From Capsicum annuum (lineage: Eukaryota > Streptophyta > Magnoliopsida > Solanales > Solanaceae), in contig NC_061120.1 of NCBI RefSeq assembly GCF_002878395.1, positions 113,260,907-113,324,906 on the forward strand: a stretch of DNA of 64,000 nucleotides. The letters are read 5' to 3'. Position 1 is the stretch's first letter, and every line of letters begins with the position of its first letter. Of the stretch, positions 35,080 through 47,484 are shown in pieces. The notes below the pieces were generated by a model, which made no database searches, was not told the origin of the DNA, and saw nothing but the letters and a program-made list of their open reading frames with translations. Made by a program: the position numbers and the translations under genes.

Positions 35080-36620
35080 TCAATTTTGACGTGCTCTGTA
35101 CGTTCATGAAAAATGAGATTTTTTGCAATATGAATGGCGGGACAACTGTTGGAGTGAAGAAGCATAGGTAAAGAGATTGAAAATTCTGATCTTAAAAAAA
35201 TCATACCAAACAAGTGAGGTGTGTGACTACCTTTCTCATTGATTAATATTCAGCTTCTACTGAACTGAGTGAAATAAAAGCTTGTTTCTTATATATCTAC
35301 GAAATAAAGAAGACCCAAGAGAAATATAAAATCCATTGACTGATTTTTGTAAATTTGGGTAGGTACCCCAATTGATATCACAAAATGCAAGTAATTGAAA
35401 TAATAGTGTACTGGACAAAAATAGCCAAGACTACTATCCGTCAAGAGATACCGAAGAACGCTTATAACGACAGTAAATGAGGGACCTGTGGATCCTACAT
35501 GTACCGACTTAGATGATGAACAATAAATGAAAGATCTAATCTTGTATGATTTAGGTAATTTACTTTACTCAGTAAATTCCTGTAGAGAGCTAGGTCTAGA
35601 ATTGGACGTCTATCATTAGCCTTTAATTTGATATAAGAATTTATTTGTGTATAATAAGGGGATAGATGCAAACATCAAATCCCGACAATAGATATAGGAT
35701 AAGTTTTATTTGAGAAAAAAATTAAACTATGTGTTTCTCTAATGACTTCTTAGCAGAGAAAGAAATCCAAATTTCCAAGATCCTTAATCTTTAATTCTGC
35801 ATCTAAAAATAGCTTCAGACTTGAAACTCCTATATATTATCACCTGTCAATAAAATAACATCCACATAAACTACAATAAAAGAAATATATTTGTTTGATT
35901 TCTTAAAAGTAATGAGTAGTCATTTAAAGAATGACTAAATCCTTTAAAATTGAGTGTTGCTTTGAGCCTTGAGTACTACATACCACTGTTTAAATTCCTA
36001 TTTAAGTCTATAAAGGACTTTTTTTTGACAAGCAAACATGATCATGTGAGGGAGGAATAAATCGAACAGGAAGTATGATATATACTTCTTCATTAAGATC
36101 ACCATGTAAAAATGTGTTGTTTACATCCACCTAAAAAAGATCCAATCCTCTATTCATAGAAATAGAAAAAATACATCTAACAACGTCCATCTTTACCATA
36201 GTGAAAACATTTCATTATAAAATCCATGTCCTACTTTTATATATTTATTACCCCTAATAACCAGTTGATCTTAAACCTCTCAATAAATCTATCTGAATAT
36301 TGCTTCACCTTATAAACCCATTTACGAGGCACTGCTTTATTTTGATGAGTAAAAATAATATATCTCCAATCTGATTCAACTCTATAGTAGTTATTTCTTT
36401 ATCCATAGCTTCCTTCCTAGATGGATCTTACATTTCTTGCTTATAGATAACAGATTCATGTATACTAGAAATAGAGTTAAGAATGACTTGATTCGTAGAA
36501 TAAAAATTACTATAAGGAAAATATATAGGGGTGACTGGACTAAGAAAAATGTAGAACTCACATATGTAAGTTGAAAGGCATTGAAAACATAATCCTTAAG
36601 ATAAGCAGGTGTCATTGTAG
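35080..36620 (-). pseudogene. Copia-C reverse transcriptase and RNase H
   Basis: In the sense direction, VDVNNTFLHGDLNEEVYI is at about 36070-36135. The catalytic motif appears as VVYVDVILLTG near 35860, where YVDD has become YVDV. The RNase H part AIHIAKNLIFHERTEHVKID ends at 35080, exactly where Gypsy-2 interrupts, and resumes with CHFV at 22434. Stops and frameshifts occur throughout, including in the N-terminal RT part near 36400-36620. Confidence 0.85.
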
Positions 36621-37871
36621 TCCTAGAAGACTTTCTAAGTAATTTTTCTAGAACTTGATATTGAGGGAAAGGAATAAAATTTGCAGTGTTAGGAGTAAAA
36701 GAGGAAACAAAAATAGTAGGATTAGAAAATGAACTTGTGTAATCAAAATTTGATATGCTAGGGTCACTAATAGGAGGAATATGATTTGAAAGGCTGCAAT
36801 CAGATGTAGAATTTGATTAGGATAAGTGAGTATCAGAAATAGGAGGTTTGTTTGGGTCATCAGAATATGAGTTTAATATCTAGGAATAGGAAACAACTTA
36901 TGAGAAATACTAGACATATTTGAAGAAAGGGGAACTAATCTTCATGAAAAATCACATCTCAATAAATAAACATTTTCCTTGTTTGGAAATTCCTTACCTT
37001 ATATCCCTTATTTCAATATGGATAAACCAAAATTACACAGGGGAAAGATTTTGGATCAAACTTCATTCTATGAGTAGATAAGATGGAAATAAAACACAAA
37101 CAACCAAAATATTATATATTTGAATAAATATATATTGTTGAAAATATTCTTAAAAAGTGTCTTAAGTTGTAAAATTGAGGAAGGAAATCTGTTTATAAGA
37201 TAAGTAGTAGTCAATAAACATTCCCCCAAATAAATAATATATAAATGAGATTGATATAATAAAGCCCCTGATGTTTCCAGTAAATGCTTGTGTATTCTCC
37301 TGACTATTCCATTTTGTTGTGGGGTGTAAACACAAGTTGTTTGGTGAATGATCCCTTGGAAAGAAAAAAAATTAAATTGTACTTTACCACTTTCTAATTA
37401 AAAAATATTGTCTGTTCTGATTATTTCTGAAACTGAATTGTCTGTCCAATATGCAAATGAAAAATAGTAGAATGGAGAAAGAATTTGACTGAGTGCTAAG
37501 AAGATGAATTCAAGTAGCTCTACTAAAATCATCAAAAATTGTTAAAAAAATACCTAAAATCATCATATGTGATCATTTTATAAGGTCTCCATGTATCCAC
37601 ATAAATTAGATCAAAGCATGCTTTAGTAGAGATAACACTTTTTGGAAAAAGGTAATTTTGATTGGCCTGCCATTACACAAATAGTAAAAGGAGGATAAAA
37701 TTTAGAACAAGAAAATGATACTGAAACAGTTTTCTTCATATTAGTTAATGACATATGACTCAACCTATAGTTCCATAACTTTTCTTTTACATTTGAATCA
37801 AAGATACTAGAATAAGAATAAAGTCATTTGCTACTAAACTTGAAAAATATAAAATACTAGTAATATAACTG
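36621..37871 (-). pseudogene. Copia-C integrase and pre-integrase C-terminus
   Basis: The pre-integrase zinc region is seen as CVMAGQSKLPFSKK near 37650. The core shows CVYTPQQNGIV and LLTTTYLINRFPSS at about 37220-37330, copia integrase signatures. A Ser/Pro-rich linker to RT runs about 36650-36960. The gag-only element cut the frame at 37871/42454. Confidence 0.85.
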
Positions 37872-37926
37872 TGATACAAGATCGAACACACAACATGGAT
37901 TATAGAGATCTACAAGATCAACAACA

Positions 37927-37960
37927 ATAGAGAATCAAAGGCCCCACTTGGCTTCTCTAT
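37927..37960 (-). promoter_or_regulatory. hairpin motif, copy 1
   Basis: An 8-bp perfect stem ATAGAGAA/TTCTCTAT encloses an 18-nt loop with AAGGCCCC. It is one of six related copies. Confidence 0.6.
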
Positions 37961-38023
37961 GTTTTCAAGACAACAACAATAATATTCAACAAAGTAGATA
38001 GAGAATACAAGATTACAAGGAAT

Positions 38024-38059
38024 ATAGTGAATCAAAGAGGCCCCATATGGCTTCACTAT
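38024..38059 (-). promoter_or_regulatory. hairpin motif, copy 2
   Basis: An 8-bp perfect stem ATAGTGAA/TTCACTAT encloses a loop with GAGGCCCC. It differs from copy 1 by one compensated base pair. Confidence 0.6.
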
Positions 38060-38639
38060 GTTAACACATGAACAAAAAGATTACAACAACAAGAAGGTTA
38101 TAGGTACATTAACAACAACAAGGAACCACAGATTCAACAAGATACAAGATAAATAGTTAGACCAAATAAAGGGAAAATCTTCAGAACCCAAGAATTGTTA
38201 CACTCTTGGACCCTTAAATACTATCCATGACACAAATCTAACTCTACGTTGACTCAAGAGTTCCTTTACCTCCTCTAAACACCAATGTTTCAAGCCAATA
38301 TGCAAATACAAGTGAATCTTTACTTGTCTAGCCCTAGTTTTGGTTGGAGGTCTTGAGAGATAACTAAAGTGTTGCAAATGTTAAAAATCTCAAAATATGA
38401 TCAAATACGTGAATAAAAACCTAAGTGGTTCTATTTATACTACATTCCCCAAAAAACTTAAAATGATAAAGGTGCCCTTTTAATGAATAAGGCTTCAAGG
38501 CCACCCCTTTATTGCACACATAGGGGTGTTTTCGGGCTTCTCCCATACTTCAGCTCAGGCCTTCTCTTGGTTGACTTTGACATACACAAAAAGGGTCCAT
38601 ATTAAAGATTAAACTTGTATCATACTCTCCATATTGAGA

Positions 38640-40506
38640 GGAGTTTGTCCTCAAACTCAAGCAATCTTCACCCGCAAGCTCTCCTCTTCGAATAATTTTT
38701 CTCGGCTCCTCCCAAGGTTAAGATATTCAACCAAGGGTGTCATGAGATCATCAAGATTTCTCCTTGGGCTTGGATGTCCTTCAACCTGAACATAAGAAGA
38801 ATGGATGCTAGGAAAAGTGCTAGCATCTAGGTTAGTAAGCATCAAAGGGTCTTTGTGGGCAAATCCCACTTCTTGAACTCTCGGCTCCTCCTCTTCTTCA
38901 TCATCCTCACCCTCGGTTTCCTCTTCTAAACCATCACTAATCATGATTCTCTTTTACATAAACAAGGGTACTAGAGACTCTCCATCAACTGGTCAAATAT
39001 CTTCCACGTCTTCATCTATTTCTACCTCAGCTTCTTGCTCTCAATCTTGTGCATTTTTATCAAACTCATTCGATGCAAGCCCCACCTCCTCACTAAGGTA
39101 ATACAATTTTCCTTCCCTAAGGTTTACATTTCTCTGATTTGGGCAATCATTAGCCTTGTACCCCCACCTTTGACATTTAAAATATTGAAATCCTTTAGGA
39201 TAAGCAGTAGAATTTAGTTTACCTTCGTTTCTCAGAAGATACCTTTGGGAAGCCTTGGTCTTGGCTTGGATCAGCTTGGATTAAATTTTCTCCTCATTGG
39301 ATGAGTCAATCTTGTCCTTGTGCCAATTCGAGGGTGATTTCCCCTTGAGCTTGCTGCCCCCCCTTTCCCGTACCTCTCTCTTAATCTCTAAGGCGGCTTG
39401 GAAAATGGCGTCAATTATGTCAAATTTGTGTAAGGTCAACTGTGAAGCAATATATCTATTCAAACCCACCTTGAATCGTATGATGTCATGACTCACTTGT
39501 TCTCCTCTATGATAAAGTTTCAAGATGAGTTGTTGGAACTCATTGTAGTAAGCCACAACGCTTTTGTTTCCTTGCCTCAAGTTATACAACCTGGCAAGGA
39601 GCTCTTGATTATATCTTTTGGGTACGTACCTTTGTGTCATGAGGCACCTTAGCCAAAACCAAGGAGGGGGCTGCCCCTCTACTAATACATTTCCAAAACT
39701 CTTAACATACTCCCACTATGTAGTAGCATAACCCTCAAAGTGAGTAATCGCGTAGCAACTCTTCTTCTCTTCGGTAAGATCATTGATTTGGAAGACCCTC
39801 TCACATACGGATTCCCATGCAAGAAAATCTTTGGGATCACTCTCATCCTTGTATATTAGAATCCCCATTTTGATGGTATTTAGTCCTACTTCACGGATTT
39901 GGTTCCCTTGTTGGTTCCAATGACCAAATCTTCCTTCTCTACCATGAACCTCCATTGGATCAACATATCTTCCTCGTACCTCTTCAACCTCACGTAACCA
40001 TCATCAAATGGACCACGCCCCTTATTTTGTATAGGTGTATTTAGGTTAAGTAGAGCTTGTAGTGGAGGGTTTGGATTTGGTGGATAATAAGGTCTTTGGC
40101 CAAGTGGAGTTTGGTTTGGAGGGATCGGGTTGTGGGGTAGAATTTGGGTTCCAAGTCCTTTTTATTGGACTTGGTGAAGTAGTGGTTAGATTGGCCTCTC
40201 ATGGGCTCAGGTGAGCGCGTATAGTGGAGTTTGGTTTGTGACATTTGAGGGTTGTCTCGGTGGATGGAACATTTGGTGCAAGGCCTCGGGAGTAGTTGTC
40301 GGGGAAATGTGTTGAGGGGTGGATGGTCGACTCTTTTTAATTTCCACACTCTCTAATATACCACTCATTGATGCCACATCCGTATCTAGTTTCTCAATAC
40401 CCACATTCAACCTAGATACATCTCGGGACATAGTTTCAAGGCGATCCAAAATGAGATTGATGGTATTACTATCCATTGTTTGAGCATTTGAAGCCTCCGG
40501 TTCCAT
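38640..40506 (-). pseudogene. gypsy-type gag of the gag-only element
   Basis: The ATG ending at 40506 starts MEPEASNAQTMDSNTINL, followed by a helical region with heptad-like spacing. The middle (39716-39955) has ESDPKDFLAWESVCERVFQI, a gypsy gag signature. The capsid core (39281-39640) has QRYVPKRYNQELLARLYNL and VVAYYNEFQQL. Near 39140 a zinc knuckle is damaged: its first Cys and its His are both Tyr (YFKCQRWGYKANDC). A very acidic tail (EEETEGEDDEEEEEP) ends at about 38657. Frameshifts separate these blocks. No protease motif follows. Confidence 0.83.
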
Positions 40507-41710
40507 TTTAACGGTATCAGAATTAGTCCTTCAAGTTATAATCCAACAAGTCACCAAATCAGTCCACTATGTCACACATAAAAATACAACACAAAACCAA
40601 CAAAACAAAACACAAGTTAGTTCAAACAACCTCACTATTCTCTCACTCGCGTTGTGGCCTCAGACTTGATGTCACAAATGTTTGCAAGTTGGCTTGTAGT
40701 TGTGATCGAAGAGTAAGTCTACTCCTTAGTCGTAATGGATTATTTGTTGTATGAATCAAGTAATTAATACTCAAACTTTAACAAAGTATCACTACAATTA
40801 TAAAATGACAAAAGCACAAAAGAAACGTTGACACGAACAAGGGATGCAAAGGACTAATTGACAATCTAGTAGGAGTTTACTAGTTTGTTAATTAGTTCTA
40901 GGATCAACTAATGAAACCAAGAATCAAAAATTAGAAACTAGAAAAATCCAAATTTGAGTTTACTTATTGACATGAACAGTAGAAAATGGTGATGTGGCAA
41001 CATGTAATTTGTCTCGGGCCCACACAACTTAGTCACAAATTTGAAATTCTCAACCTTCACACAATTTAGAATGAAAGACAATTGGTTTTGGAGGGAAAGT
41101 ATAAATCTTGAGTCTCTTGTAAGTTTATTTTCTTGAGTCTCTTGTAAGTTTATTTTCAAAAGGATGATCTTGACTTGTACTAGTTCCACCAAACAAGGCT
41201 CCTTGATTTAAGGATAGTAGTTGAAAAAGTCTATGAAGTGATGGTTCAAGTCTTCTCACCAACAAACTTTAAAACTTTTATCTTCACTTTTTTGAATTAA
41301 GTTTGCACTTTTTGTAGTTTAAGTTATAAGAATAGGTGAAGAATAAGATGAACACAATAACAATCTTCATGAACATAACACCACCGCCACCAATCGGCCA
41401 CCAATCTTCAACAACAATGTTCAACACATGGCCAACTTCAAGCCACCACAACAATAGTCAATATTACAAGATCAACTTTAGATTCAGACACTTTTGTATT
41501 GATGAGAAAGGAACCAACTCAAGAAACAAACTAAACAATTAAAATATTTTGTAGATCTATAAGAAATTTTGACCAAGACAACAATACAATACCATTTTCT
41601 CGGCCAAGAATAAGATGGATAGATTTATCTTTTTTTTTCCGTATTTGTCAACTACCAAGCCCAAGATTGATTTTGTTGAAACAAAATCAACCACAAGCTT
41701 TGATAGCAAA
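40507..41710 (-). promoter_or_regulatory. leader of the gag-only element with primer site
   Basis: This is a 1.2-kb untranslated leader between the 5' LTR and gag, long for a gypsy element. The primer site at 41697-41708 reads TGCTATCAAAGC in sense, 10 of 12 matching the tRNA-Met type TGGTATCAGAGC. A direct repeat of CTTGAGTCTCTTGTAAGTTT occurs at about 41106-41155. No open frame of interest. Confidence 0.6.
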
Positions 41711-41765
41711 TGATACAAGATCGAACACACAACATAGGTTCAAAAGATCTACAAGATCAACAACA

Positions 41766-41799
41766 ATAAAGAATCAAAGGCCCCACTTGGCTTCTCTAT
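41766..41799 (-). promoter_or_regulatory. hairpin motif, copy 3
   Basis: ATAAAGAA/TTCTCTAT: one change from copy 1, which becomes a G-U pair on the sense RNA, so the stem is kept. Confidence 0.55.
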
Positions 41800-41862
41800 G
41801 TTTTCAAGACAACAACAATAATATTCAACAAAGTAGATAGAGAATACAAGATTACAAGGACT

Positions 41863-41898
41863 ACAGTGAATTGAAGAGGCCCCACATGGCTTCACTAT
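41863..41898 (-). promoter_or_regulatory. hairpin motif, copy 4
   Basis: ACAGTGAA/TTCACTAT: one change from copy 2, again giving a U-G pair on the sense RNA. Confidence 0.55.
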
Positions 41899-42458
41899 GT
41901 TTAGACATAAACAACAAGATTACCACAACAAGAAGGTTACGGGTACATTAACAATAACAAGGAACCACAGATTCAACAAGATATAAGATAAATAGTTAGA
42001 CCAAATAAAGGGACAATCTTAAGAACGTAAGAATTTTTACACTCTTGGACCCTTAATCACTATCTGCATCATAAACCTAACTCTACATTGACACAAGAGG
42101 GCCTTTACCTCCTCTAAACACCAATGTTTCAAGCCAATATGCAAACACAACTGAATCTTCACTTGTCTAGCCCTAGTTTCGGTTGGAGCTTTTGAGAGAT
42201 AACTAAAGTGTATTACAAATCTCAAAATATGATCAACTAAGTGAATAAAACCCTAAGTGGTTCTATTTATATTACATTCCCCAAAAGAATTAAAATGAAA
42301 AAGGTGCCCTTTTAATGAATAAGGCTTAAGGCCATCCCTTTAGTGCACACATAGGGGTGGTTTTTGGCTTCTCCCACACTTAAGCTGGGCCATCTCTTTG
42401 TTTTCTCTGACATACACAGAAAGGGTCCATCTACGAGATCACACTTGTATCAAACTGG

Positions 42459-42899
42459 GTAGATTCTTTATAAGATATGCTGGTTGACTTCCTAAATTGA
42501 AATTGGATAAATTCTTTTGAAGAATTGTTGGTTGACTTGATTTGAAGACATATATACCTTCTTGTTCTTTACCCAGCATCATATGGGTATTCAGTGAAGG
42601 ACCGTACAATACGAAACAAATCTTGAGAGTGAATAGCATGAATTTTGAAATTATTTGCATAATTTATCAGTGGAAAGAAGATTAAATTTGAAAAAAAAAC
42701 CCGTAAAGAACATTATGCAGAAGTAAATTAGATAAAAGATATACAAATCCGTAATGAGTGACTTTGAATCTATTAGAATTAGTAAGATTCAAGATAATAG
42801 GTTTTGACAAAGAACTGAAACTAGAGTAGAACTTCTATTAAAAGTCATATGCTTAGATGCTCCACTATGTAGTATTCAAGTATTACTATCAATCTTAAT
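42459..42899 (-). pseudogene. Copia-C protease/pre-integrase remnant
   Basis: The sense strand carries GPSLNTHMMLGKEQEGIYVF (about 42545-42605), the segment that precedes the copia GAG-pre-integrase domain. Protease should lie between this and gag, but no clear DSGA motif was read. The frame is cut at 42454 by the gag-only element and continues at 37871. Confidence 0.7.
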
Positions 42900-44072
42900 T
42901 CAAAAAATGTAGGACTTTAAAAATTTTGTCACACCCTCACAACTAATGTCTGCAGATGCATCAGCAGTCCCCAAATTTTTATGGTTCATTTTTTCTAAAA
43001 GTTGGTTAAGTTGTGCAATGTTCTCTAGGCTTAGTGATAAAAGATTTACAAAATTATCTAGTACATACCAATTTGCTTCTGATGTGTTAACAACATTGTT
43101 GACTATAGCTCTTTTTAATATCTTTTGTTTTTTTGTGACTTTGAAATTTGTAGAAAACCCATAAATCTTATAGCATTGATTAATAGTGTGTCCTACTTTC
43201 TTAGATAAATTATAAGTCAAGTTGTATTTCTTAGTAAAATTGCCTTGCTGAAAATTATACTCAAAAAATTTCCTACCCCCTCCATTAATATTAATAAAAT
43301 ATGTTGATTCTCTAGTTTAAGTGAGAGTACCATGAATTTCTCTCAATTTTTCATCTTAGATTTTAAGGAGAACGCTTGACCAATAGTAGATAGAGGGGAT
43401 AATAGAATGATATTCCTAACTCCTATAAAAATGTCATTCAATTCGATAAGAAATTGTAGTAGCCTCTCATCTTGAGAGGCTTTCACTTCATTTTTATTTG
43501 CACCACATTCACATTCACTAGTACAAGAAGAAAAAGTATTAAAAGCATCAAACTCATCCCATAAACTTTTCATTTTTGTGAAATAAGCAGAAATTCTTGA
43601 AATTTATTGAACTAAAATATTTAAATCGTTTTGTAATTGAAATAATTTTGCTTCATTAACTTTACTATATCTATATTCCAAGCCAGACCACGAAAACTTG
43701 GCACTTTTAGAATATAAGATATATTTAACAATTTCTTTTGAAAGAGAATTCAAGAGCCAAGGTAAGACCATGTTCTTACATATTGCCCACGCTGTTTGAA
43801 TATTTGTATCCATTATGAAAATCTATGGATATGGCAATGAATATTATTTGCTCTTGACTTAAAGTTCAATCATAACTTCCATCTACAGCCACCATTACTC
43901 CTTTCAACTAAGATGGTGGAGACAAGATTTATGTTGGTATGATCAGAAGGCTTTATACAGTAAGCATGTAAAGAATCAACTGCATTAGTTTTTGGGATTA
44001 CATCACTTTTATCAGTATTTTGAATTGAAAGATCTTGAACATCACCAATTTTTGTAGATAAGAGAAAGTAGG
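42900..44072 (-). pseudogene. Copia-C gag
   Basis: Copia gag with several readable blocks in sense order: DHTNINLVSTIL (about 43900); MVLPWLLNSLSKEIVKYILY (43604-43813); MKSLWDEFDAFN and QDERLLQFLIELNDIFIGVR (43343-43573); and a zinc-knuckle relic GHTINQCYKIYGFSTNFKVT (42900-43220). The pattern fits the retrotransposon gag with a CYKLHGFPP-type nucleocapsid. Stops divide the blocks. The 5' end was cut by Solo-LTR-2 at 44078. Confidence 0.85.
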
Positions 44073-44077
44073 AGATG

Positions 44078-47000
44078 TGTAATGACCCGAGACTACCTCC
44101 TAGTCATTAAACGATGCTCATGATCACGAAGGACCACAAGATAACTCCCTACTAATATCTGTACCTATACACTGCATAACACATAGATAATAAATGTGGA
44201 AATTGTTCATAAGGTTAAAAACATCTAAAAATACTCAAAATTGAAAACTGAACACTGATACATCTGTTTGAAAAGCTTCTAAATTGTCTGAGCTGTGGAG
44301 TCGATGGGACATGTCCATAACTAACTCTGTCTACTGAAATTAAATTAAGTATGATGTGATTGTAAAAAAAATAAGGATCATCCTCGACTGAAGAGGACTC
44401 ACTGCTATGTCTACTACTGCTGACTGGGACTAGACTGCTAAGGGTACTCTGGATCTCGTGCCTCTGAACCTATGGTATCAAATAAAATACCTAGCACAAA
44501 TGCATCAGTACGGGAATGTACTGAGTATGAAGATAAGGTAAGGCTAAATGCAAGGGATTATGCATGAACAATTACTTAACTAAATAATCATAAGAGTACT
44601 GAATGAGAACACATGGATGAATGCACAAACCATAATTGAAATCATCGTGACTCTAAATACTTAAACTCAGATACTTCTTTACTGTTATTCGAACTTACTA
44701 CTAATGCTTGAGATACTGAACAAATGAATTATCTGATACTGATAACTGAGTACTGGAGTTGAGATTAGTCTTATCTAGGGAGTGATCTTAAAAGATGAGG
44801 ATACTGAAGATGATTGACTAAATATACTCACGTCATTGACTGAATTTTGAGCTTTTCCACTCTTGACTGACTGCATTGGAGATCAAACCTCTCTAGTGGA
44901 TGATTTCAGAATCTACTATCAATGATAAGAAATGATCATGTACGAATCTAACAACAAGAAACTCAACTGAATTTGAGATTGAGATAAAGCCTATCTATTG
45001 GGTAATCTTGGGATCTGATAACAGTAATACTCAACTGAATATGAGACTGAGATCAAGCCTATCTGACGGGTGATCTCTAGATCTGATAGCATGAATACTC
45101 AACTAAATCTGAGATAGAGATCAAGCCTATATGAAGGGAGATCTCTAGATCTAACAACAAGAATACTTAACTGAATCTGAGATTGAGATCAAGCCTATCT
45201 GAAGGGTGATCTCTAGATCTGCTAACAAGAATACTAAACTAAATCTAAGACTGAGATCAAGCCTATCTGATGGGTGATCTTTAGATCTGATACTAAATAA
45301 CTTTATATGGGACCAAGCCTATCTGACGGGTGGTCCATGAATTAATGGAACTATCTGAGTTCCTCACTGAGATAGATGACTACATCTGACAGTCCTAATT
45401 TCTGAAGATTGATACTAAAACTACAACTGTGGAAAATAGTCACTTAACCGACATGCCCCGAATCTCAACTGGTGGGGTCCATCTTGTAACCCCATCTAGA
45501 AGGGTGTCAATACCATGCCAAGGGTAAAGACCTCTATGGTCAAGCCTATCTGACGGTTGACCCTCGTAGGAAGTTAAGCCTAAGGAAATATAGTAGTCAA
45601 GTCTATCTGACAGGTAAACAACCTTTCCTGATGGGTGAATCCTGCATCCTCCGCTGGCTATGCAGTTCTGGAGTCAGGGATTTCTCCTAACGACTCTGTC
45701 TCTCTTATGGGGAGCCGCCATCCCTATTCTTGCTCGGTGCTAGCTCCTACTCCCAACTGAAAAACTCTGAACTGATTCTTAACAGAACACAAACTAAGCT
45801 GAATCTGATACTGATCATATTTCTTGAATGATCTGACTGAGTTAATCTGAATTCACTTGGTTCCGTATCTGATGGAATACTACTAAATCTCGTAATCTGA
45901 CTGAATGATATTGACCTTTAAATAGATTACTCGGTTACTACAGAGGTCAGAACAGAACACTTAAATACTGCTAGATCTGAGCTGAGTATAGAACTGAGGC
46001 TAGATTACTAGCGATACTGAGACTATGGAGATTACTGAGATTACTGAGATTACTTTTGTTCTGTATATATCTGAGAGTATAGAGTTTTATAACTTACTGA
46101 GTTCTGAGAATCATGGCTTGACTGAGATTATCGGGAAAACTGACACTGGCTCTAGACTGCAGCTAAATTGTGGGGTATAAATACCCCCAAGACTCGATAA
46201 CATAAAAGTAAAGCATAACTATTCTTGAATTATCAAGACCATGGATGTTTCTTTACCATCACAATCACTACAACATCTCTTCAAGCATTTAGGAATAATA
46301 AACATGTGATAGTATAGGGAGACATGCTATTAACATGCTAGAATAGCTCTAATTCCTTCACATAAGCATTTTATCAAACCTATAGGGATCATGCTTTGCT
46401 TATTCAATAATTTCTACACCTAATTGACATGAACACATCACTTAAAAAGCAACTTGAAGAGGGTTTATCATGAACATCACATGAATTTCACATACTAGGG
46501 TCAAGCTCAAAATCCTTGTAAACAAACACGAATCACAACTCAATAATAGCATAAACATCAATTTAAACACACATGAATCATGAAAAACCCATAAACATAA
46601 GTTCTTTAATTTTTTTAAAAATGGGTTCTTGAGCTTCTTGGATGAAAGGGACCTAAGAATCAATATCTACATACCTTAGAGAAACTCTTTCTTGAAAGCT
46701 CTGGGATAGATTCTTGATTTCTTGATTTCTCTTGAAGAAGAAGGAAGGGTTTTGATTTTGTAGAAACCCTAGCTCTTGTTCTTGAACAAATTTGAGAGAA
46801 AGCTAGTATTTTTAGGTTAGAAATGAGGCCAAATCCCGTGTTAAAGAGTGTATATAGGGGTAGGAAAATGACCGTTTTTGCCCTTGGAATTAAACTAAAA
46901 AATCCTAATTTTACATGCTTGTGCGACGCACCATAATCGCACCAGCTCATTGGAAATTGGACAATCGGGAAACTGCTGGATAGCGCGATGCGGTGGAAAT

Positions 47001-47398
47001 TATGTTGCCACCTTGGTTGTGAACTGGAAAGGCACCGTGACAGAGTGGAATCGCGTTGGTGCTCTAGAAATTGACAATTCTAAAATTAAGCCTTGGCGTG
47101 ACGTTTCATAATCGCGGAGGCTCACTGGATTTTGACGTGTGCCATTTTGGCTGGATCCGTGATGCGCTAAAGTGCTAGGTGGCACTCTGTCTCACTAAAA
47201 TAGCTTTAACTCTTTGTTCGAGTGTCGAATTTGGGCAAATGTGATATCAACGAAAAGCTTATTCAATTATTCAAATTATACACGGTTCAAAATACTTCTC
47301 ACTTGGGAAGACACTTCTCAACCTTTTAGGGCCGGATTAATACTTTACTGAACACGCTCTAAGGCTCAAACTATGAGAGAATTTTGTAGGGTCTTACA
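44078..47398 (-). mobile_element. Solo-LTR-2 (3321 bp) in Copia-C
   Basis: It runs from TGTAATGACCC to GTAGGGTCTTACA with flanks AGATG (44073-44077) and AGATA (47399-47403). It is related to Solo-LTR-1 at both ends (for example TTTTAGGGCCG near the right end) but larger because of an internal tandem array. A GC-rich block with GCGACGC, GCGATGCG and ATCGCGG motifs lies at about 46920-47170. No coding content. Strand is inferred from related LTRs. Confidence 0.83.
44937..45340. repeat. tandem array, about 68-bp unit, six copies
   Basis: The landmark AAGCCTATCTGA (or a close variant) recurs at about 44987, 45055, 45123, 45191, 45259 and 45315, each followed by (C/A/T)GGGTGATCTCTAGATC-like sequence. 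The same AAGCCTATCTGACGG words reappear singly near 45541 and 45600. Confidence 0.9.
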
Positions 47399-47484
47399 AG
47401 ATAAATAATAGACCAAAAATATAGCACCGAAATATTTAGATGAAAGAAGAAGAAGAGAAAAATCTTAACACTGCCCTGATACCA
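47399..47484 (-). promoter_or_regulatory. Copia-C leader and primer binding site
   Basis: The short sense leader begins with TGGTATCAGGGCAG (47471-47484), the tRNA-Met primer site, directly inside the 5' LTR. The leader runs 70 bp to the Solo-LTR-2 insertion. Confidence 0.75.

Larger units (their letters stand above)
37872..38622 (-). mobile_element. gag-only element 3' LTR (751 bp)
   Basis: It runs from TGATACAAGATCGAACACAC to AAACTTGTATCA, and its first and last bases form TGATACAAG/CTTGTATCA inverted ends. The polypurine tract (sense CTCTCAATATGGAGAGTA) adjoins at 38623. Two hairpin motifs lie in its plus-left part. Confidence 0.9.
37872..42453 (-). mobile_element. gag-only LTR retrotransposon (TR-GAG-like, 4582 bp)
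   Basis: Two LTRs of 751 and 743 bp enclose 3.1 kb with a primer site, a long leader, a gypsy-type gag and a polypurine tract, but no protease, RT, RNase H or integrase. The target duplication AACTG is perfect (37867-37871 and 42454-42458). The layout matches the non-autonomous class described in plants as TR-GAG elements. It would rely on Pol from a gypsy relative. LTRs are similar, with moderate divergence. Confidence 0.87.
41711..42453 (-). mobile_element. gag-only element 5' LTR (743 bp)
   Basis: Co-linear with 37872-38622, with the same terminal TGATACAAG and CTTGTATCA. It carries hairpin copies 3 and 4. Confidence 0.9.

Noticed and set aside
44937..45340. Regular repeats resembling a CRISPR array
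   Set aside because: Units are contiguous and imperfect along their whole length with no unique spacers, inside a plant LTR.
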